Below, one piece after another: positions 48,239 to 58,759 of a stretch of 64,000 nucleotides of DNA. How positions within the stretch are numbered: position 1 is the first letter of the stretch; every line of letters begins with the position of its first letter. The notes under the pieces were generated by a model. It saw only the letters and a list, made by a program, of their open reading frames with translations. It had not been told where the DNA came from and ran no database searches. The DNA is from Medicago truncatula. Its lineage: Eukaryota; Streptophyta; Magnoliopsida; Fabales; Fabaceae. The translations under genes and the position numbers were made by a program. Where the stretch lies: contig NC_053045.1 of the NCBI RefSeq assembly GCF_003473485.1, positions 61,112,494-61,176,493 of the forward strand. The letters run 5' to 3'.

Positions 48239-48605
48239 AGGCGAAGCATATTCTTCAAAAACAATATATAAGTGAGCCCTTTGAAGTATTAAAATCCTTA
48301 CAACAATTAAAATTCTCTCACCCGAACTATAATCATAATCAGTCCCATACATATCATGTACTTTGATTTGCCACTGACAAGGTTTTTTTTGCTCTTTTAA
48401 GTTTGAAACAACACATGACAGTCATCGATCATTTACTTAACTCTTAAGTTGAATTTTTATATTTGAATGTGTTTTAACTAATAAATTTGAAAACACATAG
48501 TAAAACTGCATAATTCAAGCCTTCGGATTTGTCAAAATAAAAGCAAATGTATACAAATATTACTTGGAATAATGGCAACAAACGAAAGAAGAAGAAAAAA
48601 AGTAG

Positions 48606-48735
48606 CCCTCAAGTCTCAGACATCCAAGGAAGGATAAAGCAGCACTAGCTCTCAAGCCTGGCGAAGGCGAAAGCTCTTAGGCGGCCACTGCGAATGTTTT
48701 GAGAAACAAGCCTTTGGATTATCATCATTGAACAA
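48606..48735 (-). ncRNA. U14: U14 C/D-box snoRNA, copy a
   Basis: On the minus strand, box C is ATGATGA (48728-48722) and box D is CTGA (48619-48616). Between them lie the two hallmark U14 parts: domain A with ACATTCGCAG (48698-48689), complementary to CTGCGAATGT in the 18S 5' domain except its last base, and domain B just before box D, complementary to 18S ACATCCAAGGAAGG (about 48620-48633). U14 is needed for early pre-18S cleavage and guides a 2'-O-methyl mark by domain B. The terminal stem is weak here, so this copy could be less stable than copy b. Confidence 0.85.
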
Positions 48736-48806
48736 TCATTTATAAACAAACAACGACAAACAAAACAAATTATTAAAGCACCACCTGTGTAAACTACAAA
48801 ATTAAA

Positions 48807-48935
48807 GTCGTCTCAGACATCCAAGGAAGGAAAAAAAAACAGCATTAGCTCTCAAGCCTGGCGAAGGCGAAAGCTCTTGGTCGGCCACTGCGAATGTTTT
48901 GAGAAACAAGCCTTAATAATATCATCACAGACGAC
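48807..48935 (-). ncRNA. U14: U14 C/D-box snoRNA, copy b
   Basis: Box C GTGATGA (48928-48922) and box D CTGA (48816-48813) are closed by a perfect 6-bp terminal stem, GTCGTC (48935-48930) with GACGAC (48812-48807). The inner text repeats copy a, including ACATTCGCAG (48898-48889), GAGCTTTCGCCTTCGCCAGG and the 18S-complementary domain B next to box D. The fifth base before box D is G, pairing with a C in 18S ACATCC, as expected for the U14-guided Cm site (Cm414 in yeast, from memory). All key parts are intact. Confidence 0.92.
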
Positions 48936-48974
48936 AATAATACAATGTCAAACAAAATAATTTAGATCATTAAG

Positions 48975-49059
48975 GAGTCATCAGATAGGAGCGAAAGACT
49001 AAAATTTGAATAATCACGAATTCATCATTTGAACTATGCTATTAATCATCATTTGACTC
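48975..49059 (-). ncRNA. C/D-box snoRNA with a 25S rRNA guide
   Basis: Box C ATGATGA (49052-49046), an internal C'-like ATGATGA (49028-49022), box D CTGA (48984-48981) and a perfect 6-bp terminal stem (GAGTCA 49059-49054 with TGACTC 48980-48975) define an 85-nt gene. The guide before box D is the complement of ATAGGAGCGAAAGACT (48985-49000). From memory, 25S rRNA has ATAGGGGCGAAAGACT, so all 16 bases can pair with one G-U. By the box D+5 rule the target is the second G of ATAGG, which I believe is the site of yeast snR60 and animal U80. The snoRNA call rests on sequence; the family name is a recollection to be tested. Confidence 0.85.
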
Positions 49060-49119
49060 TCCAATGTACTATTTTATTTATAATCATAGGCCAATTGAAA
49101 TGAAATTAAAAAATAAGAA

Positions 49120-49206
49120 GGGACTCAGAGTATAACAGGATTTGTCGGCAAGGCCAACTTGGCCAATTACGACGAACGAGACCTAATTAGGATCGTCACT
49201 GTCACC
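49120..49206 (-). ncRNA. C/D-box snoRNA with an 18S rRNA guide (probable)
   Basis: Box C GTGACGA (49199-49193) fits RTGAYGA, box D is CTGA (49128-49125), and the flanks form a short stem with one bulge (GG-GAC with GTC-CC). An internal stretch on the minus strand, AGGTCTCGTTCGT (complement of 49171-49183), pairs perfectly over 13 bases with 18S ACGAACGAGACCT. This region is methylated at a G in other eukaryotes (yeast snR40, animal U32, from memory). The D' box after the guide is not canonical. I could not name a target for the guide before box D. Position, size and spacing fit the cluster. Confidence 0.65.
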
Positions 49207-49505
49207 TTCAAATTCAATTTTGTTTTAAACATAAATAAAATTAGATTGAACAAAGATGAAAACGATAAGGGATGTTGGGTGAGAAAGAAATTGAAATCTG
49301 AGGCGGCGGCGGCTGCGGCTGCGGCTGCTGCTGCTGCTATGAGAAACCCTAGTCCGAGTGAGGACACAATTGAGAAAGGGGTGTATACTTATAGAGAGTT
49401 GTTTATAAAGAGTAGCGAGTGAGAATTAGGGTTTTGGGTGTGAAACGTTAGACAGCTGTCTAATGATACGGCCGGACCCAATCGGGATCCAACTTTTATA
49501 AATGG
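49207..49505 (-). promoter_or_regulatory. promoter and leader of the snoRNA cluster
   Basis: On the minus strand, ATTTATAAAAG (49503-49493) is a TATA box about 290 bp before the first snoRNA. Downstream is the telo-box AAACCCTAA (49434-49426), a motif typical of plant ribosome-biogenesis and snoRNA genes. A GCN triplet run (about 49302-49337) lies in the leader. The plant snRNA-type upstream element is not seen, which fits a Pol II polycistronic transcript. Open frames through the triplet run on both strands (poly-Ala) look like by-products. Confidence 0.5.
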
Positions 49506-49659
49506 ATCGGATTTGGCCCTCTCATTCAATTCAATTGCTTATAAGTCCCTCAAAAATTCCAAAATATTTGCGATCCGAACCTATCATGTCCTAACTATCG
49601 ATCAACGTGAATTAGGGTTACGACCCAAACTGCCTCAAACTAATACTACGAAGGTCTTA

Positions 49660-50310
49660 TATGGTTACGGGTGTCAGTACAATACGATATGGGTACGTGG
49701 ATACACGAATTTTTAAAAATTTACGATACGTTACCAAAAAAATTATAATAAAACTTATATGTATGTAAAATACTTGAAGAAAATTAACATTGTTTACTCT
49801 TCATTATTGTATTATAAAAGTTACAATTTTTTAAGAATAATACATGTGGTCAAAATAATAAATTTTGAAAGTTTTCTTATACCATATTACATTTTCATAT
49901 GTCAGGACATCGAGAGAAACATCATTAAAAGAACTCAACATAAATTTTATTTAATGTTGATTAACTGAATCACCTATCTCGCTATGTTCATCCACAATAA
50001 GTATAATTTTAACTGATTCATTGAGAAACAATTCTATTGATGCATATCTAAAATTGAATCATATACAGCTAGAATGAATTTTTAAAAGATTGTCTCATTT
50101 TTTTACTCTTCATCTTTTTCTAGGATACGTATATGTGAAGTATCTTAGATGTATCCTTGTGTATATGTGGAGTATCAAATAAGTATCCGATATAATATTT
50201 ATTAAAAATTAAAATAACTAATTTTAATACTTCGTGGATACGTATATGTAGAGTATCAATATCCGATACGTATCTTATACGAATACGTCTCTATTTTGGA
50301 GTATCCGGGC
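49660..50310. repeat. dispersed GTATCCG-rich repeat, copy 2
   Basis: The stretch starts GTGTCAGTACAATACGATAT and ends GTATCCGGGCTTCATAG. The part from 50120 to 50310 matches copy 1 at 46330-46490 in order and orientation. It is non-coding. It may be a non-autonomous DNA element, but no target duplication was found. Confidence 0.5.
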
Positions 50311-50568
50311 TTCATAGAACTAATATGACTCGAATTCAATTCGTAACACATTTAAACACACTCTTTAATTTAGTCTTTGATTTTCATCTAACTAGAGTCA
50401 AATAGACTTTGCATTCGTTCTCACTTATATCTTCATTTTACTAATAGATATTTCAAAAAACATAGTTACACAGGACTTGAACACCAAACAACTCAATAGT
50501 TTGTTTTTATTTGTTATGTATCTTGACATTTTCATGTGACATTGATGTTTTCATGTCATAAATTTTTA

Positions 50569-50713
50569 CTCCATCTGTTATTAATTATAAGCAAATTTAA
50601 CTTTTTAGATTCACTCAATTAATGATGTACATGACCCACAATATGAACCACACATATCATTAATTGAATGAACTTAAAAAGTTAAATTTGCTTATAATTA
50701 GCAACGGAGGGAG
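50569..50713. mobile_element. Stowaway-type MITE (145 bp)
   Basis: The element is almost a perfect inverted repeat: CTCCATCTGTTATTAATTAT then AAGCAAATTTAACTTTT on the left faces CTCCCTCCGTTGCTAATTAT then AAGCAAATTTAACTTTT on the other strand at the right. TA lies at both sides. It can fold into a long hairpin. Confidence 0.8.
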
Positions 50714-50719
50714 TATATT

Positions 50720-53290
50720 GGTATTTTTGATACCACAGTATTGAACATGCTGTGTTTATGAATTTTATGTCAAGTCATGAAATTTATGTACTTTCCCAGG
50801 TATTATTATTGCTTCGAACTGGCATAAAGCCCAAAGATAGCGCCCCAACAGGTTAAGGCCCAAATCACTTAGAGAGAAATATCGCAAAGGTGCACGTGAT
50901 GCCATGTGCGACTTACCACACATGAGTGCACCCAAAACCAATCTTTACCGTTGAAGTCATCCTCAACGGCTTTCGTAGATCACGCCACAAATCATTAAGG
51001 TAATTATCAACCTCCTCACCGTTAACACCAAAAATGAAATATTTGGTCGAACTCATGATTCTATTTTCGACAAGGCAAATGGGTTATTTCGACATGTTGC
51101 AAAGTGCAAAGAGATTTCGACCAAGACCATACAGACTTCGACACACCGCAATTTCGACCAAAGACAAACATAAATAATTCGAAGCTGCAATTGGAGCGCA
51201 TGGCGGGAAACAAGGCTGAAGTGCATTGAAGATTATATCCTAGTGTCTTAGTGCATGAAAGTTATTTTCTAGTGTCTTGGGAAGTTATAGGAAGTTATTT
51301 CTACTTTTAATATAGACCGTAGGATTTAGTGATAGTTTTCTCTACAAGGTCTATATATATCAGTTTGTAATAATAACAAGGGGTTGGTTTCTTGATTCCT
51401 GAAACTCGAAAACCCCCGCCGCCACATAGAGCATATGGGTTTATGAGTGTATGGATTGACAGATTCCAACCACCCTTTACATTCCTGCAATTTAATATCA
51501 ATGTTCTTGTTTTACTTTCCTTTTTCTGTTGCATTTCTTTTCATCTTTATTCTATTTCTCTTTCTTTTTAACATGCTCGCTTGAGCAATTTTCTATCATG
51601 TTGTCATGAGACAACTTGTTATTACAAGATGTTGGAAGAAATTATGACATTAATGTTCTTAAAGAATGCATGAAGTGATGTCATAAACCGCGAGGCTTGA
51701 ACAATCCCCTTTTAAAAATACATTTGTCACCATCGATCGACATTTATGTCCTAAAACCATTGATAGATAATGAAGTTTACATTACGAAAAATCGGTGTAA
51801 ACACTCACCTATATAATCGTGATCCAGCACCACGCTTAGGGTACGATTCATTCACCACTTTTCTGCACAAATCCACCTCTTTTGTGATACTGACTTGAGC
51901 GTTGGATTGCTAACGTTCTTTCAAGAACCATTCTACTCCGTCACAGAAAATTGCCTTGCCCCACGCTCGAACACCCCGCACAACTACTACGACATCTACT
52001 TCTGCCGGAGAACCACTACAACATCTCCTTGCTTTGTACGGACAAATCGAGTATGTATGAATTTTGTGCATGAATGGCACAAGATCTTAATGGTACAATT
52101 TTGCATCAATTTTGTGCACTCCAAATGATACAACTTTGTACATTGCAATTACGTGCATCAAGCGTATTAGATTTCAAGTCTCAATCCAAGATTTGTGCGT
52201 ATCCCTCAAAAGAATCGATGCTTAACACCCGAACCACATGAATCGGTATTGTTTAAAAGGGATATTTAAGGAAACTTAAGGGGCATGTGAGCATTTTGAA
52301 GGGAGTATAGAGCAAACTTCCGACCACTATAAACTATGTGGAATAAAAGAACGTTTGGAAGGCTGAATTATGTAGGCTACAATAACTAGTTTTATCCAAA
52401 AACACGACACCTATACATTTTATTGACATGTAATCAACCATATCAATATAGTTTTACAAATTTATCCTTTATCTTATGCTTTACTTTTGACATATGCAAT
52501 TCTTAGTTTAATAGCTCATGAAAAAACTCAATTTTATACCTTTGTTTTTACAATGTTTAAACAATGCTTTACTTATATAACACTCTTAGTTTAAACAATT
52601 TTTTTTTTTGTACGCAACATACCACATAATTAAATTGCAACATGCTATATAAGTAGGATGTTCAGAGTTCGAACTCTATCCCTTAAATATATTATGCATT
52701 GTCCCTTACAACTAAGTCAAGTTTATGAAGACAAATATCATTTTATTTTATTTATAACTTTACTATTTAATTGATATGTAAGCACAACTTGCAAGAACAT
52801 TTTTTTTTTGTAGTGATCGAGGTTCAAACTCCGACTCTCCGTTTTTCCACACGTAAAGAGTGTGAGTTTCATTCACTATGCTACTTAACAAAAAAAATAT
52901 GACTTGTCAATATTTTTTTAAAAAATATTAATATGATGGAACATTTATATATATTTTTTACGGAATGATGAAACATTTATCAAAAAATGAAAAGTGAAAA
53001 AATCCACTTGGTTAAAAAAATATTTAATTGTTTGTATTCTTTTCTTTTTTTTTGAAAGGATTTGTACGCTTATGAGTATTTTCATAATCATAAAAATGTT
53101 AAGGTAAATAAAATGGTCTCTTTATTCCTCTAAAGAAAAAATAATATATATCTTTATTATTTTATTTTTTTGAGAGGAAATCCGTCTCTTTATTGCTTCC
53201 AATAAACAAATGAACACACTTTTTTGTTAGTTAATTTAAATTTTGTCTCTTTATTGTTCCAAACACATTTGCTCTGTTCCTCTTTTTATG
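50720..53290. other. intergenic with LTR-like debris
   Basis: No gene was recognised. GGTCTATATATATCAG near 51345 followed by GTTTGTAATAATAACAAG, and GATACTGACTTGAGCGTTGG near 51887, resemble promoter and R/U5 text of plant LTR elements, so 50.8-52.3 kb may be an old LTR-derived fossil; ends were not found. tRNA-like B-box words (AGAGTTCGAACTCTATCC near 52667; minus-strand AGTTTGAACCTCGATC near 52830) hint at SINE scraps. The final 150 bp are the upstream region of the next gene. Confidence 0.35.
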
Positions 53291-53299
53291 TCTTTTGAC

Positions 53300-53954
53300 C
53301 GTTGCTTTTCTCAACGTCTCTCTTCGTTCACACTCACTCTCTCTGATCAAACCTTCATCGAACTCGCTCTCTTCAGGTACAATTCTTCTAACCTTCACTT
53401 CACTGTTCATCTTCTTCCTTAATCAAACCTTAGTAGTACCTTTTCTCTTACTATCACTATTCACCTTTTTTTTTATCACCTTTTCTATGACCCTTTTAGT
53501 TATAATTCGATACAATGTGACTCTTCATTACCTTTCTTTTTATAGTTTTTGCTTTTTCTTTTTCTTTTTTTGGGGTTAAAATAAAAAACCCATATTGAAA
53601 GTTTCATGCTTTGTTAATGTTTTAGTATTGCAGTAGTTCATAAGTTTAGTTTTTTATAGAAGAAAAAAACAAATAGAAGGGGTTTTGGGATTCAGGAATA
53701 TTTATTACTTCTTTCGCATGGCCAAGTATTGTTTTTCAAAAAATCTTTACTTGAAAATAAAGAAAAGGATCAAACTTTATTCACATTGATCAATACATTA
53801 TTACTTTAGCTCAAAAATAATGTTTAATTTCATTTTTGTTATATTTTTTTTTCCTTAATTCAATATATTTATATTGAGATTTCCTGTTTCTGCAGACAAA
53901 TGCAAGCCTGAGATTAGATATATTATTCATAGGGTTTGAATTTGAAAGTAAGAG
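53300..53954 (+). promoter_or_regulatory. 5' UTR with intron of the DUF630/632 gene
   Basis: A pyrimidine-rich leader (CTCTCTTCGTTCACACTC near 53318) reaches a GT donor at 53377 (CTTCAG/GTACAA). The acceptor TTTCTGCAG ends at 53895, leaving 59 nt of leader before the ATG at 53955. A leader intron of this size is common in plant genes and often raises expression. It is inferred from splice signals only. Confidence 0.5.
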
Positions 53955-56900
53955 ATGGGATGTTCTCAATCAAAATTAGATGATGAAGAAGCAGTTAAGA
54001 TTTGTAAAGATCGAAAAAGATTCATAAAAGAAGCTGTTGAGCACAGAACTCAGTTTGCAAATGGACATATAGCATACATTCAATCTCTCAAAAGAGTATC
54101 AGCAGCTTTGCTCGATTATTTTGAAGAAAATGAGGCACTTGAATTCTCATTCGATTCATTCGTGACTCCACCTGCGAAGAACAAAGCCAGTCCTGCAGTC
54201 ATTTCGATATCGAAACATTCTTCACCAACAACAATTGAGTTTGGACCTAATACTACAACATTGAAAGTGAATTATTTGAGGCCAAGTGGTAATCCACCGA
54301 TTTCAGTCGAGGAAAGGCCTCCATCGCCCGAAATGGTTCGAGTTGAGATGTATTCTCCAATGTACCAATATGGTATGGATGGTTTTTTTGGTATGCAATC
54401 CCAGCCTATGAATGCGTCAATTTTTGCCTATTCTCCAAATAACAGGCCTGTTATCCCTCCCGCTTCACCTCAGTCTTCTCAATGGGATTCCTTTTGGAAT
54501 CCTTTTACATCGTTGGACTATTTCGGTTACCCTAATGGAAGTAGCCTTGAACAGATTGTTATGGATGATGAGAACCGAGGACTGAGGAAGGTTCGAGAAG
54601 AAGAAGGGATACCAGACCTGGAACAGGAAGAAATGGATGATGAACAAGAAGGTTGTGTTGTAAAGAGAAATGTAGCCGAAGAAAGAACCAAAATTGATGT
54701 AAACTCCTCCAAAGAAGAAGTCATGGTTGAAGATGTTGATAAACATAAGGAGGAAGAGAAAGAGAAGGGAACGGATGCTGAAACCGAAACTGCACAGGAA
54801 ATATCAGACTCAAAAATCAATGGCGGCGAGTGTTTTCAAGTATCGAAATCTCAATCTTCAGGTCATATGGAATCTAGCCATAAAGAAATGGCAATTGATA
54901 CTGAAGAAGCTAAGGAAAAAACGCCTGGTTTTACTGTTTATGTAAACCGAAGGCCAGAAAATATGGCTGAAGTGATAAAGGATCTTGAATCTCAATTCAC
55001 AGTTGTCTGCAATGCAGCCAATGATGTCTCGGCATTGTTAGAGGCCAAGAAAGCCCAATACTTATCCCCTTCTAATGAACTTTCAGGTTTGGTGGAAGTG
55101 TGCAAATTATATTTTCAATTTGTTGAAACTGTTTCTTCAAATGCTTTTGCATTTCATACGTTCTTGTGAGTTATGTCTCAAGTTTCAAGAATATTATTCA
55201 TTCTCAAAATGTTTATCTATGAATGAAAACATGAACTTTGATGTTCATTTGGTCAACGCATTAACTCAATGCATTTGATTTTAGCAAACCATTTTGTGTT
55301 CACTCTATCTATTTGTGAATTTTCAGGAATATAAGTTCAAATTATATTTATTTTGCAGCATCAAAGTTGTTGAATCCAGTAGCTCTTTTTCGCTCGTCCC
55401 CGTCAAAAATTATAACAAATTTTTCAAAAACTAGGGATGAAGTTTATGATGATCCATCAGAGGAACAATGTGTGTTTTCTGTTAGTCACCAGTCAACATT
55501 AGACAGGTTATATGCATGGGAGAAGAAGCTCTACCAGGAAGTCAAGGTATAATATTAAAATCATAATATAAATCTTTCTAATGTACCAGAGACCAACTTC
55601 AACAATTGAATTTATTTTAGTAATTTTTATTTCAGTTTATCATATTATTATTTTTACAGGTCATTATCGTGCTTATGATTTCATACTATAATAATAGAAA
55701 ACTTAATGCTATGCTCACCTTCTTTTTCAACAGTCAGGAACACGTGTTCGACTTGCATACGAGAAGAAATGTCTGCAACTGAGGAACCATGATATAAAAG
55801 GAGAGGAACCTTCGTCTGTGGATAAAACAAGAGCAGCTATTAGAGATCTACATACACAGATAACAGTTTCAATACACTCAGTTGAAGCTATTTCCAGGAG
55901 AATTGAAACCTTGAGGGATGAAGAGTTGCACTCACAGCTTCTTGAATTGTTGCAAGGGTAAGTAAACATTCGGTCAAAATATAAAGTATCTTTTCCCCTT
56001 CAAATTTCTAACACACTGCTAATATTCCTTTGTTATTTTTAACCCATATCATCACTCAATGTAGCACCGACACTTCATATTGAAAACTTCTTCAGTGTCT
56101 GACACGTATTGGAAGTGTCGTATCTGATGTTTGTGTCTGTCTCAATGCTTCATAGTCATTTCTTTTTAGAATACTTAGCATTAATTGGGGTCATCAAATT
56201 TACACACCATCTGTTTGACCTTGTCCATAGAGTACCCTATTTTGGTGCAGAACTTTTGATCGTGCCGTTCTTTACCTAAACGAATCTGCACATTCTTTTT
56301 ATGATTGTTATGCTTTATCTCTTGTTTCTGATTTTTACATGGAAAATATATTGCGTTTTTAATGGAGATGACACTCTATGTCGAATATATCAAATGCAGA
56401 TAAGATATATCAAACTATATTGGCTTGTAATTAGGCATACTAATATATCTAGCTAATTCTGATATATACAAACTACAGGCTAGCAAAGATGTGGAAAGTG
56501 ATGGCAGAATGCCATCAAACACAGAAGCAAACATTGGACGAAGCCAAGATTCTTATAGCCGGCATTGATGCTAGAAAACAGTCTTCTATGTCGATAACTG
56601 ATCCATACAGGCTCGCACGCTCAGCCTCCAATCTTGAAACCGAATTGAGGAACTGGCGAAACACTTTCGAGTCATGGATCACTTCTCAGAAATCCTACAT
56701 TCACGCACTAACTGGCTGGCTTCTTAGATGCATGAGATGTGAGCCTGATGCATCTAAGTTAATATGCTCTCCTCGAAGGTCTAGCTCTACTCACCCGTTG
56801 TTTGGCCTTTGTATTCAGTGGTCAAGGCGTCTAGATGCCTTAGAAGAAACAGCGGTGCTTGATAGCATAGACTTTTTCGCAGCTGAATTGGGATCCTTCT

Positions 56901-57151
56901 ATGCACAACAGTTAAGAGAAGATTCTGCACAAAATGCAACAGTTGGATCCAATGTGAATATGGAAATGGTGGAAGTTGCTAAGGTTGGAGAAGAAGTTAT
57001 GGAGGTTGCTGTTAAGGTACTCTGTGGTGGAATGTCTGGTGCGATGAGCTCAATGTCAGAGTTTGCTATTGACTCTGCTAAGGGATACAATGAACTTGTT
57101 AAACAGTGGGAGAATGCGAAGTTACAGCAAACTTGCGAGGCCGCAAAATGA
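53955..57151 (+). CDS. DUF630/DUF632 protein (NRG2-like), four exons
   Basis: Exons 53955-55086, 55359-55546, 55734-55957 and 56479-57151 join in one frame to 2217 nt, 738 residues. The start MGCSQSK fits N-myristoylation at Gly2 with a nearby Cys for palmitoylation, so the protein may sit at membranes. DUF630 spans about residues 1-60 (AVKICKDRKRFIKEAVEHRT, ALLDYFEE). A low-complexity acidic, Pro/Ser-rich middle follows. DUF632 runs from about 330 to 640 (VIKDLESQFTVVCNAANDVS, WEKKLYQEVK, LAKMWKVMAECH, LETELRNWRNTFESWI). Arabidopsis NRG2, a regulator of nitrate signalling that works with NLP7, belongs to this family, as does rice REL1-type leaf-rolling protein (from memory). Which member this is, and its function, is not shown by the sequence. 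If intron 1 is kept, an early stop follows at 55167. Confidence 0.92.
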
Positions 57152-57199
57152 ATACAGATGCTTACTTTTACGATTTTAGTTAGTTAGTTTAGCAATGGT

Positions 57200-57775
57200 G
57201 TTGGTGAATATAATTTATTTAAGAGTAGGTTTAGACAGAAGAAAATGAATAGGAGGGAAAGGTTTTGTGCTAATCTCTTTTCCTTGGTAGAATTTTATTT
57301 ATTGTTTATTTTTTATAATTAGGAGAAGGAAATGATGAATTCTCATGTCATTCTCAAGACATTTCTTTATTAGTTCAAATTTGAAGGATCATACTCAATT
57401 TTACTTGCTTTTTCTTTTGATCTCTTCCCTTCACTCCATTTCTATTTTCTGTTAAATTGTTGTTATTAAATAATTGAACAAACACTACGATTTTTGAACA
57501 TATCACTTTCTTTGTTGTTTTTAATCAGCTATCAACTACGCACAATTGTAGAGAGTAAACCTTTGAGGTGGGTAGGACCACAATGAACAACAAAAAAAAA
57601 AAATTGCTCCAAAAACTTATAACTTTTTAGAATAATGATGCATTTACAAAACTATTATTCTTTGAAAGAAATAAAAAAGAAAATGAAATATCTTTCTGAA
57701 ACAATTTTTTTTAGGGGAATCTTTGTGAAAAGTTATTGTTCGGTTCCTCTTTGTTAATAGGGATGTGGTTAAAAT
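57200..57775. other. 3' flank of the DUF630/632 gene
   Basis: This is AT-rich sequence with possible polyadenylation sites (TTTATAATTAGG near 57313) and no other feature. Confidence 0.45.
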
Positions 57776-57779
57776 TTTG

Positions 57780-58170
57780 AAAATCGCTCTAATGAGTTAT
57801 ATAAATAAAATAAGATCATACGGAGGTTTGATAGTAGAGTCAAAAGTGATTACATGGTTTAAGATGAACATTTGGTGTATTGGGATGATATGAATGTCGC
57901 TGATAACAAGCATTTAGTGTATTTGGAATTCATGATCGAATGACCATGTTTGCTGTGATAAAATGGAGTATCTGGAAGAAACATAACCGGTTGATGGTGT
58001 CATTATTCGAGCCAAAGACTTGTCGCCTCGTGTCAACATGCTAATATAATGTTATACGACTCAAACCGTGTTAACAATATAGATGGCACCACATTTCAAC
58101 AATAATCTTGTTGTGAAAGTAGGAATGTGTATGAGAGATTACTGTGACCATTTTGTCATGGCAAGAACAA
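57780..58170 (+). mobile_element. LINE remnant (RNase H region)
   Basis: Broken plus-strand frames read RMTMFAVIKWSIWKKHNR (about 57939-57992) and NLVVKVGMCMRDYCDHFVMA (about 58102-58161). These resemble the linker and RNase H start of plant L1-type LINEs (usually VDAS...KVGIGMCIRDEHGRFVLA). It is heavily decayed, and no 3' tail was found. Confidence 0.5.
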
Positions 58171-58179
58171 ATTAATATC

Positions 58180-58755
58180 ATATCATATGAACCATTAAAA
58201 TTGTTATGGAAAAAAATCCAATATCACAAAATATAGTTCTCTATTATAGATGATTTTTTTGAGAGAAGTTCTATTATAGATGATTTTAGAGCTATTCTTA
58301 AGAGTCACCATAAAAGTTGGACAATGATTTTTTTTCTTCTTTCTTTTCCATTTCACCAGAAACACTTTATATCCTTACTCCTAAAAAAGTAAAACAAAAT
58401 CCTTGGCTGCCAACAGTATTTTATAGGTACAACAATTGTTTTTAAAAACAAATTAAAATGAAAATAAAGGCACAAATATATAATATATCAGCCCTTTTCA
58501 TTAGATTGAATTTCTCTAAAGCAAGTAATTTAATTTAAAATCTAAAGCTAAAACTTATTTAAGCCTTAACCCAATTCTTACAGCTCATGATGAAAATGTT
58601 TTATCCAACTTGTGTATACAAAAAATTAGACCATATGTAGATAGTAATAATGAATGATAATTTTACCATTTTCAAAATTGCACAGTAAAAAAATTGTATG
58701 AGACACTTGTTTTATGCTTTGTAATTGAGAGGAAGATAAACAAATCAGTGGATCT
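58180..58755. other. intergenic between LINE scrap and metaxin 3' end
   Basis: No gene was seen. The sequence nearest 58755 is the 3' UTR side of the metaxin gene on the minus strand. Confidence 0.45.
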
Positions 58756-58759
58756 TTAT

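Noticed and set aside
49159-49422. Open frame with a poly-Ala run (plus strand), and its minus-strand partner
   Set aside because: A triplet repeat opens several frames at once; no domain is present, and the frames overlap the snoRNA leader and first snoRNA.
53295-53579. Open frame before the DUF630/632 gene
   Set aside because: It spans a likely 5' UTR and its intron, and is low complexity (Phe/Leu from pyrimidine runs).
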